This document shows, piece by piece, positions 34,405-45,943 of a stretch of 64,000 bases of DNA. The stretch is from Prionace glauca. Lineage: Eukaryota; Chordata; Chondrichthyes; Carcharhiniformes; Carcharhinidae. The stretch is taken from the NCBI GenBank assembly GCA_037974335.1, contig CM075733.1:21632505-21696504 (forward strand). Direction: 5' to 3'. The notes under the pieces were generated by a model. It was given only the letters and a program-made list of their open reading frames with translations, did no database searches and was not told the origin of the DNA. The translations under genes were made by a program, and so were the position numbers. The number at the start of each line of letters is the position of its first letter. Position 1 is the stretch's first letter.

Positions 34405-34742
34405 TTTTTTTAAATTCATTTGTGGGACATGGCTATTATTTATTGCCCATCCATAGTTGCCCTTGAACCTTGCAGCTTGCTAGGCCAATTCCAGGAGTAG
34501 TTGAGAGTCAACCACATTGCTGTGGCTCTGGTGTCACATGGAGGCGAGTCTGGGTAAAGACAGCAGAACCAGATGGGCTTTTCCTGATAATTGTCTTCAA
34601 TAGACTCTTAATTACAGATCTTTGCAATTGAATTCAAATTCACCATCTGTTGTTGGGAGTCGAACTAAGGTCCCCAGAACATTAGCTAAGGTTCTGGATT
34701 AATAGCCTAATGCAATAATACTACCAGGCCATCACCTCCCCT
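34405..34742 (-). mobile_element. GCCCATCCCT-type SINE, reverse orientation
   Basis: It runs from TTCATTTGTGGGACATGG through TTATTGCCCATCCATAGTTG and TTGCTGTGGCTCTGGTGTCA to a head region with GGGAGTCGAACTAAGG (B-box complement) and CCATCACCTCCCC. Confidence 0.7.
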
Positions 34743-36239
34743 GTTCCATTATTAGCCATCTGCCTGCTCCTTTACCAACAGTCAGGTACAAACTTTAAGT
34801 TAATAAGGCTGAGAAAGTGATTCAACTTGCAAAAACCCTGCAAGGGTGATTAACAGAAAAGACCATTAGCCCTACGTAATCGTGAGTATCAACTCCCAAG
34901 AATGATGCATCTCAGAAGTGTTACTTAGTTCGCAGAGAGGCTGGTGTGGGGTCAGGAGTCTGGAAGAATGGAATTCCCGAATGCAGAGTCTAAATGCAGG
35001 CTTCCCACCTGCAGACAGCCCTACAGAGAGGGTTTGGCAGACTCTCAGAGCCAAGGCTAACCACTGCATGTAGGTCGGAGAGTAAGACAGCTTGTGGTGA
35101 GGAGGGGCAGTGTGTGGGTGGGTCTGATAGCCTGGTGCCTGATCATGGGGACCGATTCAATGGTGGGACAGAGTGTGGGGGGGTTCCCATTGCTGAGAAG
35201 GTAGTGGCTGAGCAACCAGAACACACTGGGGTGGGTGAGCATGTAGGGAGTGTGTGAGAGTTCCCATGTTGACTGTAAGGATTAGAAGATGGTCTGGGTG
35301 ATTCCAGTAGTGGTGGTATAAGTCATACCCTGGAAGTGGTGTGGCATAGCAGAGGGAGGAGGATTGGCGGTCCACCAATTGAGGTGGGGAAGAAATTGGT
35401 CATTTGGGGGTGGAAATATCAGAGAGTCCAATGGTGGTCGGTGTGGGGGAGGAGACAGATTGCAGTTGGGGTTTGTTTATTCAGTAGATAATTCAGAAAT
35501 ATCTCTCTGCTCCTCCTGGCCCACAAGCAGCGCCAATAAAAGATCCGCCCTCTTGAGTTTAGCACTTTATAGCTTCGCTGAGCTTTTTCTGACACTTAAG
35601 AACCCTAGTGGCCTGTGGTTAAGTGTAGAATGTCCTGAGCAGATAGGTCACTAAACCCATCATGGTGTTGTAGAAACTTAAAGCACTTCTGATTCCTTGA
35701 AAGAATCATTGTCCTCATTCCCACACCCCGACTTTCTGCTGGTAACTTCTGCTATGAGCTCCTCATTCTTAAAAATCTGTCCAATTCCCACTGAAAAATA
35801 TTCACGGAATCAGGTTGCAGAAGTCACCTTTGCAGGTCACGTGACTCCAACCTTGATGATTATATCCCAAATTTCCAAGGACAGACAGGAATTCATATTA
35901 TCTATGCGAAGTATGCAGCATATCAACGGATCTTGTTCAAGGGACCCAAAACTTTGAAATCAGAGATTTAATTTTCAGACGGAGAATGTTGTGTGTAGGG
36001 GCATATTCAAATAAGTCACTGACTTTCTTGCAAAAATACAACGAAAAAGATGGCTGCGTGTTGGATTCACGAATTCGCAGCAACATCCTTGAGAGATTCT
36101 GATGCGTGTTAGAAGTGTAAAGATCCATGTTGATACGGTGACTGACATTAGGACTTCCATTACATGAAGTAATATATCAGTGGGCAACAATGGCTGACGT
36201 TGGCAATATCATATTGCGCATTTGGTCTGAGTGGCATTT
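34743..36239. other. No recognisable gene; G-rich patch
   Basis: 34980-35460 is G-rich on the plus strand with many GTGGG/GGTGG words and may be an old non-autonomous DNA element, but no inverted ends were found. The remainder is unassigned. Confidence 0.35.
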
Positions 36240-36385
36240 GAATACAAAACATTTGAGACTTTTGGATAAGTCCATGGGACTTAGTAAGATAGAGGGTTAT
36301 AGGTAAGCCTAGTAGGTAGGGATGTGTACTTGTGGGCCGAAGGGCCAGTTTGTGCTGTAGTTTTTCTATGTTTCTATAATGATTA
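36240..36385 (+). mobile_element. CR1 3'-terminal fragment
   Basis: It contains TTGTGGGCCGAAGGGCCAGT and a tail TTTTTCTATGTTTCTATAAT. Only the last 140 bp are present. Confidence 0.7.
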
Positions 36386-36486
36386 GGACAGTCTGAACAT
36401 TGGGATTTTCAGTATGGCTGGACAATCTGAGTGTTAATACTTAGAAATACACAGCTAATGTACAGGCAGCAGGGCTTTAGCTCACT

Positions 36487-36559
36487 AGTGGTATAGCTCA
36501 CTAGTAGTGCGTTGCGCTGCAGGTTATAGAGGTCCCTGGTTCAAATCTGGATGCCCTCT
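36487..36559 (+). pseudogene. tRNA-Cys(GCA) pseudogene
   Basis: GGTATAGCTCACTAGTAGTG aligns to the D arm, CTGCAGG to the anticodon loop with GCA, and AGAGGTCCCTGGTTCAAATC to the variable and T arms of vertebrate tRNA-Cys as I recall it. The acceptor ends do not pair, the anticodon stem (TTGCG with TTATA) does not pair and the T stem is weakened, so it is a relic. It could also be the head of a tRNA-derived SINE without a body. Confidence 0.6.
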
Positions 36560-36604
36560 CGTTTTGAATCGCCACCAAAATGTTTTCTTGCCTTTTGTGA
36601 CAAA

Positions 36605-37207
36605 TAAGAACATAGGAACATAAGAAATAGGAGCAGGAGTAGGCCATCTAGCCCTTCGAGCCTGCCTCGCCATTCAATAAGATCATGGCTGATCTGTCGC
36701 TGCTCAGTTCCACTTTCCCACTTTCTCCCCATAACCCTTAATCCCCTCTCTTATCAAAAACCCATCAACCCGCGTCTTAAAAATATTTAGCGAGGCAGCC
36801 TCCACCACTTCAACGGGCAGAGAATTCCAGAGATTCACCACCCTTTGAGTGAAGAAGTTCCTCCTCAACTCCGTTCTAAACTGCCCCCCTTTTATTTTGA
36901 GGCTGTGCCCCCTAGTCCTACTGTCTTTTTTGAGCGGGAAGAGTCTCTCCAACTCTATCCTATCCATCCCATTCATCATCTTATACGTCTCAACGAGATC
37001 TCCCCTCATTCTTCTAAACTCTAACGAGTACAAGCCCAGTTTATTCAGCCTCTCCTCATAGCTCAACCCCCTCAACTCTGGTATCAGCCTAGTAAACCTC
37101 CTCTGCACTCCCTCCAGGGCCAAAATATCTTTGCGCAGGTGCGGCGCCCAAAACTACACACAGTACTCCAGCTGCGGCCTCACCAATGCCCTACACAGCT
37201 GCAGCAA
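36605..37207 (-). mobile_element. CR1 LINE of the TTCTTATG-tail subfamily, 3' end only
   Basis: A 139-codon minus-strand frame (ALEGVQRRFTRLIPELRG to GIKGYGEKVGKW) and the 3' tail are present. It is nearly identical in words to the copies at 24855, 50759 and 61676, and is cut at the 5' side near 37207. Confidence 0.9.
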
Positions 37208-37234
37208 TTTAGCATGTTGTAAATAGAGCATATA

Positions 37235-37521
37235 ATATTGGGGCAGCATGGTGGCACAGTAGTTAACACTGCTGCCTCACAGCGCCACGGATCCGGGTTC
37301 AATTCCGGCCTTGGTTCACTGTCTGTGTGGATATTGCACATTCTTCCTATGTCTGCGTGGGTTTCCTCTGGTTTCCTCCCACATTCCAAAGGGTTAGCTT
37401 GATTGGCCGTGTTAGCAGGGTAAATATGTGGGGTTTCAGGAATAGGGCCTGGGTGGGATTGTGGTCGACGCAGACTTGATGGGCCGAATGGCTGCCTTCT
37501 GCACTGTAGGGATTCTATGAG
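37235..37521 (+). mobile_element. tRNA-derived SINE with TTCTATG-type tail
   Basis: It starts GGGGCAGCATGGTGGCACAG and ends CTGCACTGTAGGGATTCTAT. Confidence 0.85.
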
Positions 37522-37582
37522 AAAATAGGATCAGAAGCAGGTGCTCAGAACAAAATAAAACAAAGTAGCTCTTCTTGAAGAG

Positions 37583-37975
37583 GAAGTGATGTCCTAGTGG
37601 TACTATCACCAGACTATTAACCCAGAAACTCAGCTAATGCTCTGGGGACCTGGGTTCGATTCCTGCCATGACAGCTGGTGGAATTGAGTTCAATTTTTTT
37701 TTAAAAACTGGAATTAAGAATCTACTGATGCCTGTGAAACTATTGTCGATTATCAGGAAAAACCCATCTGGTTCACTAATGCCCTTCAGGGAAGGAAATC
37801 TTCCGTCTTTACCTGGTCTGGCCTATGTGTGACTCCAGACCCACAGCAATGTTGCTGATGCTCATCTGCCCTCTGAAGTGGCCTGGCATGACAGTCAGTT
37901 CAAGGGCAACTCGGGATGGGCAATAAATGCTGGCCTAGGCAGTGACGCCCATATTTCACGAATGAATGAAAGGGA
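37583..37975 (+). mobile_element. GCCCATCCCT-type SINE, forward orientation, full length
   Basis: The tRNA-like head holds GGGTTCGATTCCTGCC (B box). The body has TCCAGACCCACAGCAATGTT and the tail GATGGGCAATAAATGCTGGC then CACGAATGAATGAAAG. This copy sets the orientation of the group. Confidence 0.8.
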
Positions 37976-38990
37976 TTGGTGATATTTCGAAGTAGGGCAG
38001 GAGTGAAGAGTTTGTTTTGCTGCTTACTTGTACATTTGGCTGCAGAATATCCCACGGGTGCTGGGAAAGGATGGCAGAGCATCATACAGACCTGACACAG
38101 TCTTATAGAATCAATCCTCATAAAGTCAAACTTTGCCTCAATGAAGCCAGCAGCAAGTTTTAGATGAACTGTATAATTTAACCAGGAAAACAAACAAAAA
38201 TACACGGTTTTTAAGCAAAGTTTGTGTTCATAACTTTACATCCATATTTGGAGGACTCAAGTGAAAAGCTGACCCATGTTGCATCAACCTTGTTTCCTGT
38301 ATCTGGTGTTCTACTGTGAACCATAACACCACCACATCCTGCTCTTGTGCTATCTACTGTTGTTCCACCTCAGGAGATTAAAAGATTACATTATAAGCCC
38401 CTACAAATGAATGGGTTGAAATGGGTAGGTTTAAGGTTTTATTGATCATGACTGCTGTCACTTCTGGGTTCAGCAGGCATGTTTAGAAGATGGTACTCCC
38501 CAGAGTCAGAGTTTTGACTTTTGCAGTGGGCAGGAGTTTGTTGTGCTGCTTACTTGTACAACTGGTTACCCGAGGAGAGGTCAGTAAGCTGTTTTAAATA
38601 CGGTTTGCCATGCATGCTACGGGTTTGCCTGGATGTAGAAAACCGAGCAGCAAAATGGAGATGGGTTTGGGCCAGAGTTCAGTTGAGCGATTGAACATTT
38701 CACCGTCTGAACAGAAGGCTGCTTACTACAGTTGGTGTAACAGTCCCCTGCAGCAAATGTTTGGCAGGGAGCGTGTGCACAGATACAGCTCGGAGGCTTT
38801 CAAACTGATAGGATCAGGATGGAAGGTGGACTGGATGTGATTGTCAGCAGTGGAAGAACATCACGGTTGATGGTGCTGGCAAGGTTCTGCCGTGGGAGCA
38901 GCGGGTGCGCAGGACAGAGGCTAGGGACGGATAGGGTAGAGATGCTCGGGGGAGAGGTGGAACTGGATTACACTTCCTTGCATTCTGCTT
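37976..38990. other. No recognisable gene; small direct duplication
   Basis: GGGCAGGAGT...GTGCTGCTTACTTGTACA-like words occur at about 37996-38036 and 38527-38563, suggesting a local duplication of about 40 bp. Nothing else assigned. Confidence 0.4.
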
Positions 38991-39117
38991 CTTGTTGACT
39001 CTAATCTGGATGGCCATAAAACATTAGATAGGGGTCATGGGTAGAGAGGTGGTGTTGAGATGGCAGCGTGGGCTCGTTGGGCCGAAGGGCCTGTTTCCCA
39101 GGCTGATTTTGTTCTTT
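38991..39117 (+). mobile_element. CR1-like 3' tail fragment
   Basis: It contains GGCTCGTTGGGCCGAAGGGC followed by CTGTTTCCCAGGCTG and TTGTTCTTTAA, the tail shared with the SINEs at 22637 and 27493. Confidence 0.6.
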
Positions 39118-39399
39118 AATCCTCCAGTCCATACTCTAAGTTTCTGCATCTCTGTCCTATTTGTTCTAATGATGTAACTTTCCATATCAGCACATCTGAT
39201 TCATCTTCAACCAAGGTTATTCCGCCCCCTCACACCCCCTCAAGCACAGCCACTACCTTTGTGGTTGATAACAATCCGCTCACACCACTAACTGGTTGCG
39301 TGTCAACTGCTTTACCTCCTGATCACCTGACCATTTGTGTGTTCTCTTAAAGTGGTGTCACAACACAGGGAGGATTGATGAGTGCAATGTTATTAATGT

Positions 39400-39960
39400 G
39401 ACATACATGGCCTTCCAAAAGGCATTAGATAAGGTGCCACTTGTGAGCAAAGTTACAGTTCAAGGGGCAGTAGCAGCATGAGTACAACAGTTTTTGAAAG
39501 ATTGGAAACAAAGGATAGTGGTGAGTGGTTATTGTTCAGACTGAAGGAAAGTTTGTAGTGAAGTTCCTCTGGGAATGGTATTAGGATCGCTACTCTTCCT
39601 GATGTATATTCATGACTTTGACCTTGCTGTACAGCACATCATTTCAAAACTTATGGATGATCCAAAACTTGGAAATATTGTGAACTATGTCGAAGGTAGT
39701 GCAAAACTTCGAAAGGATGTAGACAGGTTGGTGAAATGAATGGACAAGCAGCAGATTAAATTTCATGCAGGGAAATTTGAAATGATTCATTCTGGTCAGA
39801 AGCACACAGGGAGATAATATAAAATTAAATCTAAAGGGATAGAGGAGCAGAGGACCTCCATAGTTTTGTGTGTAATTCAATGAGTGTGGCAGGGCAGGAT
39901 GAGGACACAGTGAATTAAGCATACAGCATCCTGGCCTTTATCAATTCTGGCATGGACCTG
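39400..39960 (+). mobile_element. Old CR1 ORF2 fragment
   Basis: Degenerate plus-strand words FQKALDKVPL, GSLLFLMYIHDF and KLMDDPKLGN (in place of FADDTK) follow in reverse transcriptase order, with several stops. It is one of the most diverged CR1 pieces here. Confidence 0.75.
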
Positions 39961-40137
39961 GATTTTTGTGGATTCATGTAGTCAGTCTCTTGGCACTTTT
40001 AAAAATGGCAGGCAGATCTCGAATCTTGAAGACCCACCTGCATTTCAAACAGATTCCATTTTCCCCATTCGGAGAAAATGACTCACACAGGAGAAGTCTG
40101 GGGGCTGGGATTCTCCTAAGACGAAACTAAATGCCCA

Positions 40138-40418
40138 ACAGGTGGAAAAACGGGAGAACTTGCAGGTTTAAAGGCGATGTACAAGGCAGATTTTTTACAC
40201 AGAGAGTGCCTGGAACTCATTGCGGGGGGAGCTGGTGGAACTGGATCTGGTTGTGACTTTTAAGGGGCGTCTTGACAAATGCATAAATAGGATGGGAATA
40301 GAGGGATATGATCCCCGGAAGGGTAGGGGGTTTTAGTTCAGTCGGGCAGCATGATGGGTGCAGGCTTGGAGGGCCGAAGGGCCTGTTCCTGTGCTGTAAT
40401 TTTCTTTGTTCTCTTTGT
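40138..40418 (+). mobile_element. CR1 3'-terminal fragment
   Basis: It reads through the C-terminal GTCTTGACAAATGCATAAAT region, then GGAGGGCCGAAGGGCCTGTT and a TTCTTTGTTCTCTTTGTT tail. Confidence 0.75.
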
Positions 40419-40529
40419 TTAACTGCTCCCAGTGGGATGGGGGGGAAGGAGGAGCTAGCAGGACCTGAGAATATCGCCCCAAGCCCGTTAATCATATGGA
40501 GATGTCAATTCTATTCAAATTCACACAAA

Positions 40530-40622
40530 TGCCACTCACCTGATGAAGGGGCAGTGCTCTGAAAGCTCGTGTTATCAAATAAACCTGTTGGACTTTAACC
40601 TGATGTTGTGAGACTTCTTACT
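40530..40622 (-). repeat. Monomer of the fold-back repeat family
   Basis: CACCTGATGAAGGGGCAGTG, GAAAGCTCGTGTTATC and CCTGTTGGACTTTAACC match the copy at 27954. Confidence 0.6.
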
Positions 40623-41084
40623 GTCGCTTGATTTTGTGCAATCATCCTCTTCCAAAGAGTGCAGGAAAGTTACATCTTACTCTGTACAAAGGCAATTCAG
40701 CTGACTGACAATGAGCTTCTACCTGAACCATGAAATATCCCTTCAATGGAACAGCCTCCTCAGTATAAATTCACAGTATTACTATCAAAGGTTTTCATGG
40801 TAAATAGAAAGCTTCAGATTTATGCATCTTCTGGGAGAAGCGATACAGCAGCTCCCGTAACTATTTCCATCTTTACTTCTCGTCCATCTAACATTGGATA
40901 AACCAGAACTTTTGTGTATCCCCTTTCATGGATAGGACACCTAGTTTATGTTGGATCTTTCCTAGTCTGGTATCATCTTGGAAATTTTCACCTGTGTCAG
41001 ATATTTTGTAGATTCAATGTTTATGTCTTGATGTACTTTTGTATTTGCACATCTTCAGAGTTTGAGAAGTCTATCGTGTCCAAC
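40623..41084. other. No recognisable gene
   Basis: Nothing assigned. Confidence 0.4.
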
Positions 41085-41690
41085 ACACCATAGTTAGGCA
41101 GCCTTCTTTGACACATCTTCAAAATTTATTTTCTCTACTCCACCATTCATGTGAAAAATGCCCACACCTATGGCATGATTGAGTTTGAAGAGATTTCTTC
41201 CTGTCCATTCCCACCTTGTGTATTTTGGCTCCAGCTCCAACTTGGGAAGCTCCTTCTGCTGCCAACTCCATGTGATCTCTGCACAAACTTTAGTGTTAAA
41301 GCACCTCAAGTGAGTGATCTTCTTTGATTTGCTTTATTTTGAAGTCCACAAACCAGTCTGTCTAGCAGAGTGTCTTTGAAAGATGATCCAAACTCATAGT
41401 TCTTCGCTAACCTTCTTAGAGTCGCAACAAATTGCAATATATTTTCACCCTGTTCTTGCCTCTGTCAATGAAATCAGAATTTCTCAGCAATTATTAGTGG
41501 TTTAGGAGAGAAATCAACTTTCAAGAATCTTGGTCAGTTCCTTGTAGGTTTTTTAACTCGGCTTCTCAGGGTGGACAAAACTCTGTAGCAATGTAAAGAT
41601 TTCACGTCCTATTACGTATCAGAAAGTGACTACTTTACGTTTATCTGGTATATTGTTTGTGGGCAGATGACATTGAAGTCTCTTTTTGTA
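41085..41690 (-). mobile_element. Ty3/gypsy-like gag fossil (LTR retrotransposon)
   Basis: Minus-strand frames carry words typical of gypsy gag: a LVCG/DWFVDFK-like helical stretch followed by a zinc-knuckle-like CHRCGHFSHE. The fragment is broken by several changes and looks old. No pol region or paired terminal repeats were identified. Confidence 0.5.
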
Positions 41691-42756
41691 AACGTCCCAT
41701 ATTTTCACATTTCCTTTGAATGCGTCATCTTTGCCATTATCAGTTATTAAATCCGGGTTACTTCCTTTAACTTTTCCTCCCCTCTTCTTTCTGAATTTGT
41801 ATTATTTGTTTGTTTTAGCTGGAATAATTTTTTTCAAGCTATGTCTTGTTAGGCAATCACAGTTCCTAAACAAGGAGGCTTCATTTGTAATTCCTGTTTG
41901 GCTTTTGTTTTTTTTATTTGGAGTAATGGTTCTCTTCTAAGAATGTACAGGCTCTCTCTTTCTAATGAGTGCGAACACTGGGTTGTTAGGTGGCAAGGTC
42001 CCACCATTTTACAGTCGACCCAACTGCTAGACAGTAAGCTGAAGGAGGGAAAGGGTTAATGGATTTTGTATCTAGAGTATATCACAAACATAGTCCTTCA
42101 TCATAGCTGATCTTCCCTGGCTTATATTGCTCCTGGCATTAATGCAAATTATTTGTTCATGTTTTACATGCTTTAACTCTCATTTTTATAACAGCAGATA
42201 GTTAAATGTGATTGTTATTTTGTAGGCTTTGCAAATCTTATCTGTTTATATTAGTTGGACATTGTTACACTGATTGTAGTTTATGACACCGACTTTTAAC
42301 AGTTGCTGATGGCAGATCGCGATACCGGCTTTGAACAGGAAGAGTCCTGCTGGAACTGCCATGATCGCACAAGTAACTTCAAAGACAGGATGCCGGTACT
42401 GCTACAGAAGGGATTTTAAATTGTGACCACATTAAGCCAGTGTCCTGACTGCAGGACTGTGATTCCTGATTAACTCTGGGCCTGCATCACGACACAGGAA
42501 GGGAGACCCGAACTTCTGGCTGGAATTGTGGATGTGTATCTTGAGCGACATTAAGACCCATAATGTATAAATGCCCACTTGTGTTCGAGGAGAAGTCTGG
42601 CAAGCCTTAATGTCCAGTTTTCTCCCAAAGCTTTAGAATTAAAAACCACTGTATTTTGACTCACTAACAGTCTTTGAGGTATTATTTTACCTACAACAAA
42701 GCAATCGTTCTTTTTCCAGGCTCCTCACAGATTTTCTTGCAGTATAGAATTTTTCA
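41691..42756. other. Unassigned AT-rich stretch beside the gag fossil
   Basis: No gene seen. The 42290-42690 part has a more balanced composition and might be a repeat end, but no boundary could be fixed. Confidence 0.35.
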
Positions 42757-43078
42757 ATTTTTTTTTCATTCATGGCACATGAATGTCACTGTAGGTCAAC
42801 ATTTATTGCCCATCCCTAGTTGCCCTTGGAATGAAGCTGAGAGTCAACAACATTGCTGTGGATCTGGAGTTACATATAGGCCAGGCCAGGTAAGGATGGC
42901 AGATTTCCTTCCCTAAAGCACTTTAATGAACTAGGCAATAGTTTCTTTATTCCAAATATTTTTTTCAATTCGAATTTCACCAACTGCCATGGTGGGATTC
43001 GAACCGGCATCCCCACAACATTAGCTGAGTTTCTGGATTAATAGTCTAGCAATAATATCACTTGGCCATGATCTCCCC
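42757..43078 (-). mobile_element. GCCCATCCCT-type SINE, reverse orientation
   Basis: TTTATTGCCCATCCCTAGTT, TTGCTGTGGATCTGGAGTTA and the head complement GGTGGGATTCGAACCGGC are present. It is full length, ending near CATGATCTCCCC. Confidence 0.8.
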
Positions 43079-43477
43079 AGAGTCAAGAAGCTGATTTTTT
43101 TTCTATTTTGACTGTTGTGGTTGGGTTTGTTCTGCAATGACACAGATAGGGAGAGTGTAGGTGGGAGTATTGACATTTAAGGTGGTGATGAAGCATGTTG
43201 GACGTGGGGCTTGTGTGGGAGCTGGAACGTAAGGAATGTAGCAGCTCCTGGGGGAACATGCTGATTCTGGGAGGGAGGAGCAGGATCCTGGTGCCTGGAG
43301 TTGGCAGAGGCCAAGGTGGCTGAGTGAGAGAAAGAGTTGAGAATGCAAGAAGGTCCAGTGGGAAACGGAGGGTGGCTCACTTACTCCGACTGAGTAAAGA
43401 CCATCATCCACCTTCTTCTGACACTGTTGCCCTGTGCTTTTCTAGAGTGCGCAGGCACTGATTAGGGCCGTCCACAG
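43079..43477. other. Unassigned stretch
   Basis: A 102-codon minus-strand frame (43103-43411) is rich in Pro, Ser and Cys but shows no domain; I do not call it a gene. Confidence 0.4.
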
Positions 43478-43815
43478 AATCCATAGAACCACGACAGTGC
43501 AGAAGGAGGCCATTCAGTCCATTGACTCTGCACCAACCACAATCCCACACAGGCCCTATCCCCAAAACCCCACATATTTACCTTGGTAATAATACCTTTA
43601 ACATGCACATCCCAGAACACAAGGAGACAATTTAGCATGGCCAATCAACCTAACCTGCATATCTTTGGACTCTGGGAGGAAACAAGAGCACCCGAAGACA
43701 CACAGACATGGAGAGAATGTGCAGACTCTGCACAGACAGTGGCCCAAGCTGGGAATCGAACCCGGGTCCCTGGAGTTGTAGGGCAGGAGTGCTAACCCAC
43801 TGTGTCACCCTGTCA
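43478..43815 (-). mobile_element. tRNA-derived SINE with TTCTATG-type tail, reverse orientation
   Basis: It begins with AATCCATAGAACCACGAC and GCAGAAGGAGGCCATTCAGT and ends with the head complement near TAACCCACTGTGTCACC. Confidence 0.82.
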
Positions 43816-44204
43816 TGCATGCCAGGTGGGGGTGGTGACTTTGCTGGAACACTGTCTCCTGGAGAAAGCTGTCTCCTGGAGTGGGGGCAGAGTGTGTCCA
43901 GTCTCTGCTGCACTGCATCCCAGTGAGGGCCCTCTCTGAAAAGTGTGCTGCTGATTTCCTGCCTGCCATCTCCTTCAGACTTTGTGGAAGAAGTGCTGGG
44001 AAGCTGTTTATATGGAAGGCCCATATAAATGTCCCCCCCCCCACCAAGCTGTGCTTTTATCAATTAAGTTGTTATGAAGCAGACAAATCAGAGGCAGTGC
44101 ACTTTTGGGGTGGCCTGAAATTCCTGGGCATAAAAATAATCACTAATGAAGCAGAAGATATGACCCCGAAACACGCCAGAACCAACACCGCCATTTTTTG
44201 GTGA
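43816..44204. other. Unassigned stretch
   Basis: It contains a run of C at about 44033-44042; no gene. Confidence 0.35.
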
Positions 44205-44285
44205 CATTTTCCACATCAACTTTGTTTCTCTCTCCACAGATGCTGCCTGACCTGTTGAGTAGTTCCAGTATTCTCTGCTTTTAAT
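44205..44285. repeat. Interspersed repeat scrap (CTCTCTCCACAGATGCTGCC)
   Basis: The words TTTCTCTCTCCACAGATGCT and GTAGTTCCAGTATTCTCTGC recur in altered form near 51880-51935, so a dispersed repeat is likely. The splice-acceptor look (CTCCACAG) is accidental as far as I can tell. Confidence 0.5.
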
Positions 44286-44394
44286 CCCAGACTTGGAGGA
44301 CTGACTGATAGGACCCAAGGTATAGACCCCTCAAGCGTAGCTCAGGACACCCGTGAGGAACGCCTCATGGGAATGCTCCAATCAGGGTCACATG

Positions 44395-44640
44395 ATGGCC
44401 AATTCTCTTTTTGCAAAAATATACTTTATTCATAAGATATCTGAAAAAAAATCACAAACTTTTCAGAATAGTCATCAAACAAAGTACAATAATATCTGGG
44501 TTCTCTACATACACTCTGAGTTTCTTCAGTACAGTCAAGAAATATTGCAGACATTCCAAAATGGTCATTATAAATGGTATTTAAGTTGTCTACGTGAGTC
44601 ATATGACCGCCAGTTATATAAGAGAGCAAGCCACTGGAAT
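44395..44640. repeat. Possible LINE 3'-end repeat (TTTGCAAAAATATACTTTATTCA)
   Basis: The opening, TTTGCAAAAATATAC followed by TTTATTCATAAGATATCTG, has the look of the complement of a LINE or SINE 3' end. It occurs only once here, so the family cannot be confirmed from this window. Confidence 0.35.
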
Positions 44641-45271
44641 GTTAAAGATGTGCTGTGAAAGGGTCTAGAATTAAGTGCTCTTCAAAACTCACCAGCGAGA
44701 GTACCCAAAATAATAGAGGTTTGCTACAATCTGCAGGATTGAGGAGAAGGTCTAGGATCATTTCCCCTCGTGTTGGATCTTTCATTACCTGCCGCAGGTT
44801 TGAATGAATCCTGCTTTGTGTGCTCCTGCTCATGTCCGCAAGAATTGGTCATTACTGCAGGATTATGTTGAAATACAAAGATAGCCATTTCCTGCTTTTA
44901 CTGCAACTTGTCTTCCTCAGCCTCTCCTCCACCCTCACCCTCAACAAGTGTGAGGGGCTCTCAAAGTCGCAAAGCTTGAGATTATTTGTTTAGCTGCCTC
45001 AGTCACTTACCTCCATCAGGACGAACCACCTCAGATGTTTTCTCTTCTCTTGCCCCGAACTGGTATCTTTCTCTACTTCCCCTCCTGTCCTCTCTGAACT
45101 CGTTTTGTCCATGAGATCCACCTTCCCTCCTTGCCTTTCATTCTGCTGTTATCACCCCCTCATCAATTAAAAAAAAACCTTCCCATTCCTCTTCCCAAAT
45201 TTCTGTCCATCTTTCCTGGAACGGTGTTTGAAACCCTCCAATCCCATTTACAAATCTGCTAAAACTTGTTG
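44641..45271. other. Unassigned pyrimidine-rich stretch
   Basis: C/T-rich DNA with no gene or RNA. Confidence 0.4.
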
Positions 45272-45560
45272 GGGGTGATTCTCCCACCCTGCTGTGCGGT
45301 CAGTGATCCATGCTGGGTGTGTGAGCCTCCTTGCGCCTCCCAGCGTTGGATTTCCAGCATCGTCATCTCCGCACTGGAAATCGGTGTGGAGCTGCTAATG
45401 AATACAGCCTCCCATTATCATCTGTTTTAAATAGTATTACTAGGTCCCGGCACTGAAGTCTCCAGGCCCACTAGCCTCTCCTCCTGTTGGGGGTGTTTCA
45501 CTCCAGTGGAGTTTACTATAGCTCCCTACTCGGGGGGAACTGGCAGCCCAACCCCGCTGA
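45272..45560. mobile_element. Possible non-autonomous DNA element
   Basis: GGTGATTCTCCCACCCTGCTG at the left is the near-complement of GCAGTGGGCTGGGAGAATC at about 50532-50550, and both neighbourhoods share CACTGGAAATC-like words. This suggests two copies in opposite orientation; boundaries are uncertain. Confidence 0.35.
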
Positions 45561-45680
45561 TAACAGCAAACTGCACACATCTTTCTCATAATTTTCTGTC
45601 CATTAAATGTAACTCACTCAATTCAACTTAAGCTTAAAGTTTGGAATCTTATGCATTGTATTTTTCCCAAATACACTCCA

Positions 45681-45943
45681 AGGCGGCACACTGCTGCCTC
45701 ACAGTGCCAGGGACCTGGGTTCAATTCCTAGCTTGGGTCACTGTCTATACATTCTCCCCGTGTCTGTGTGGGTTTTCTCCAGGTGCCCCAGTTTCCTCCC
45801 ACAGTCCAAAGATGTGTGAGTTAGGTGCATTGGCCGTGCTAAATTCTCCCACAATGGCACCAGAGTGTGGTGACTAGGGGAATTTTACAGTAGCTTCACT
45901 GCAGTGTTAATGCAAGCCGAGCTGTGACTAATAAATAAATAAG
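45681..45943 (+). mobile_element. tRNA-derived SINE (HE1-like)
   Basis: The head is slightly deleted (GGCGGCACACTGCTGCCTCA); the tail reads CTGTGACTAATAAATAAATA. Confidence 0.82.

Noticed and set aside
42290-42690. Possible long terminal repeat next to the gag fossil
   Set aside because: Its apparent orientation does not agree with the gag strand and no matching second repeat was seen.
43103-43411. A 102-codon Pro/Ser-rich minus-strand frame
   Set aside because: No domain, no splice context and no repeat in composition beyond low complexity.
44205-44285. Splice-acceptor-like CTCTCTCCACAG as an exon boundary
   Set aside because: The same phrase recurs at about 51880 as part of a dispersed repeat.
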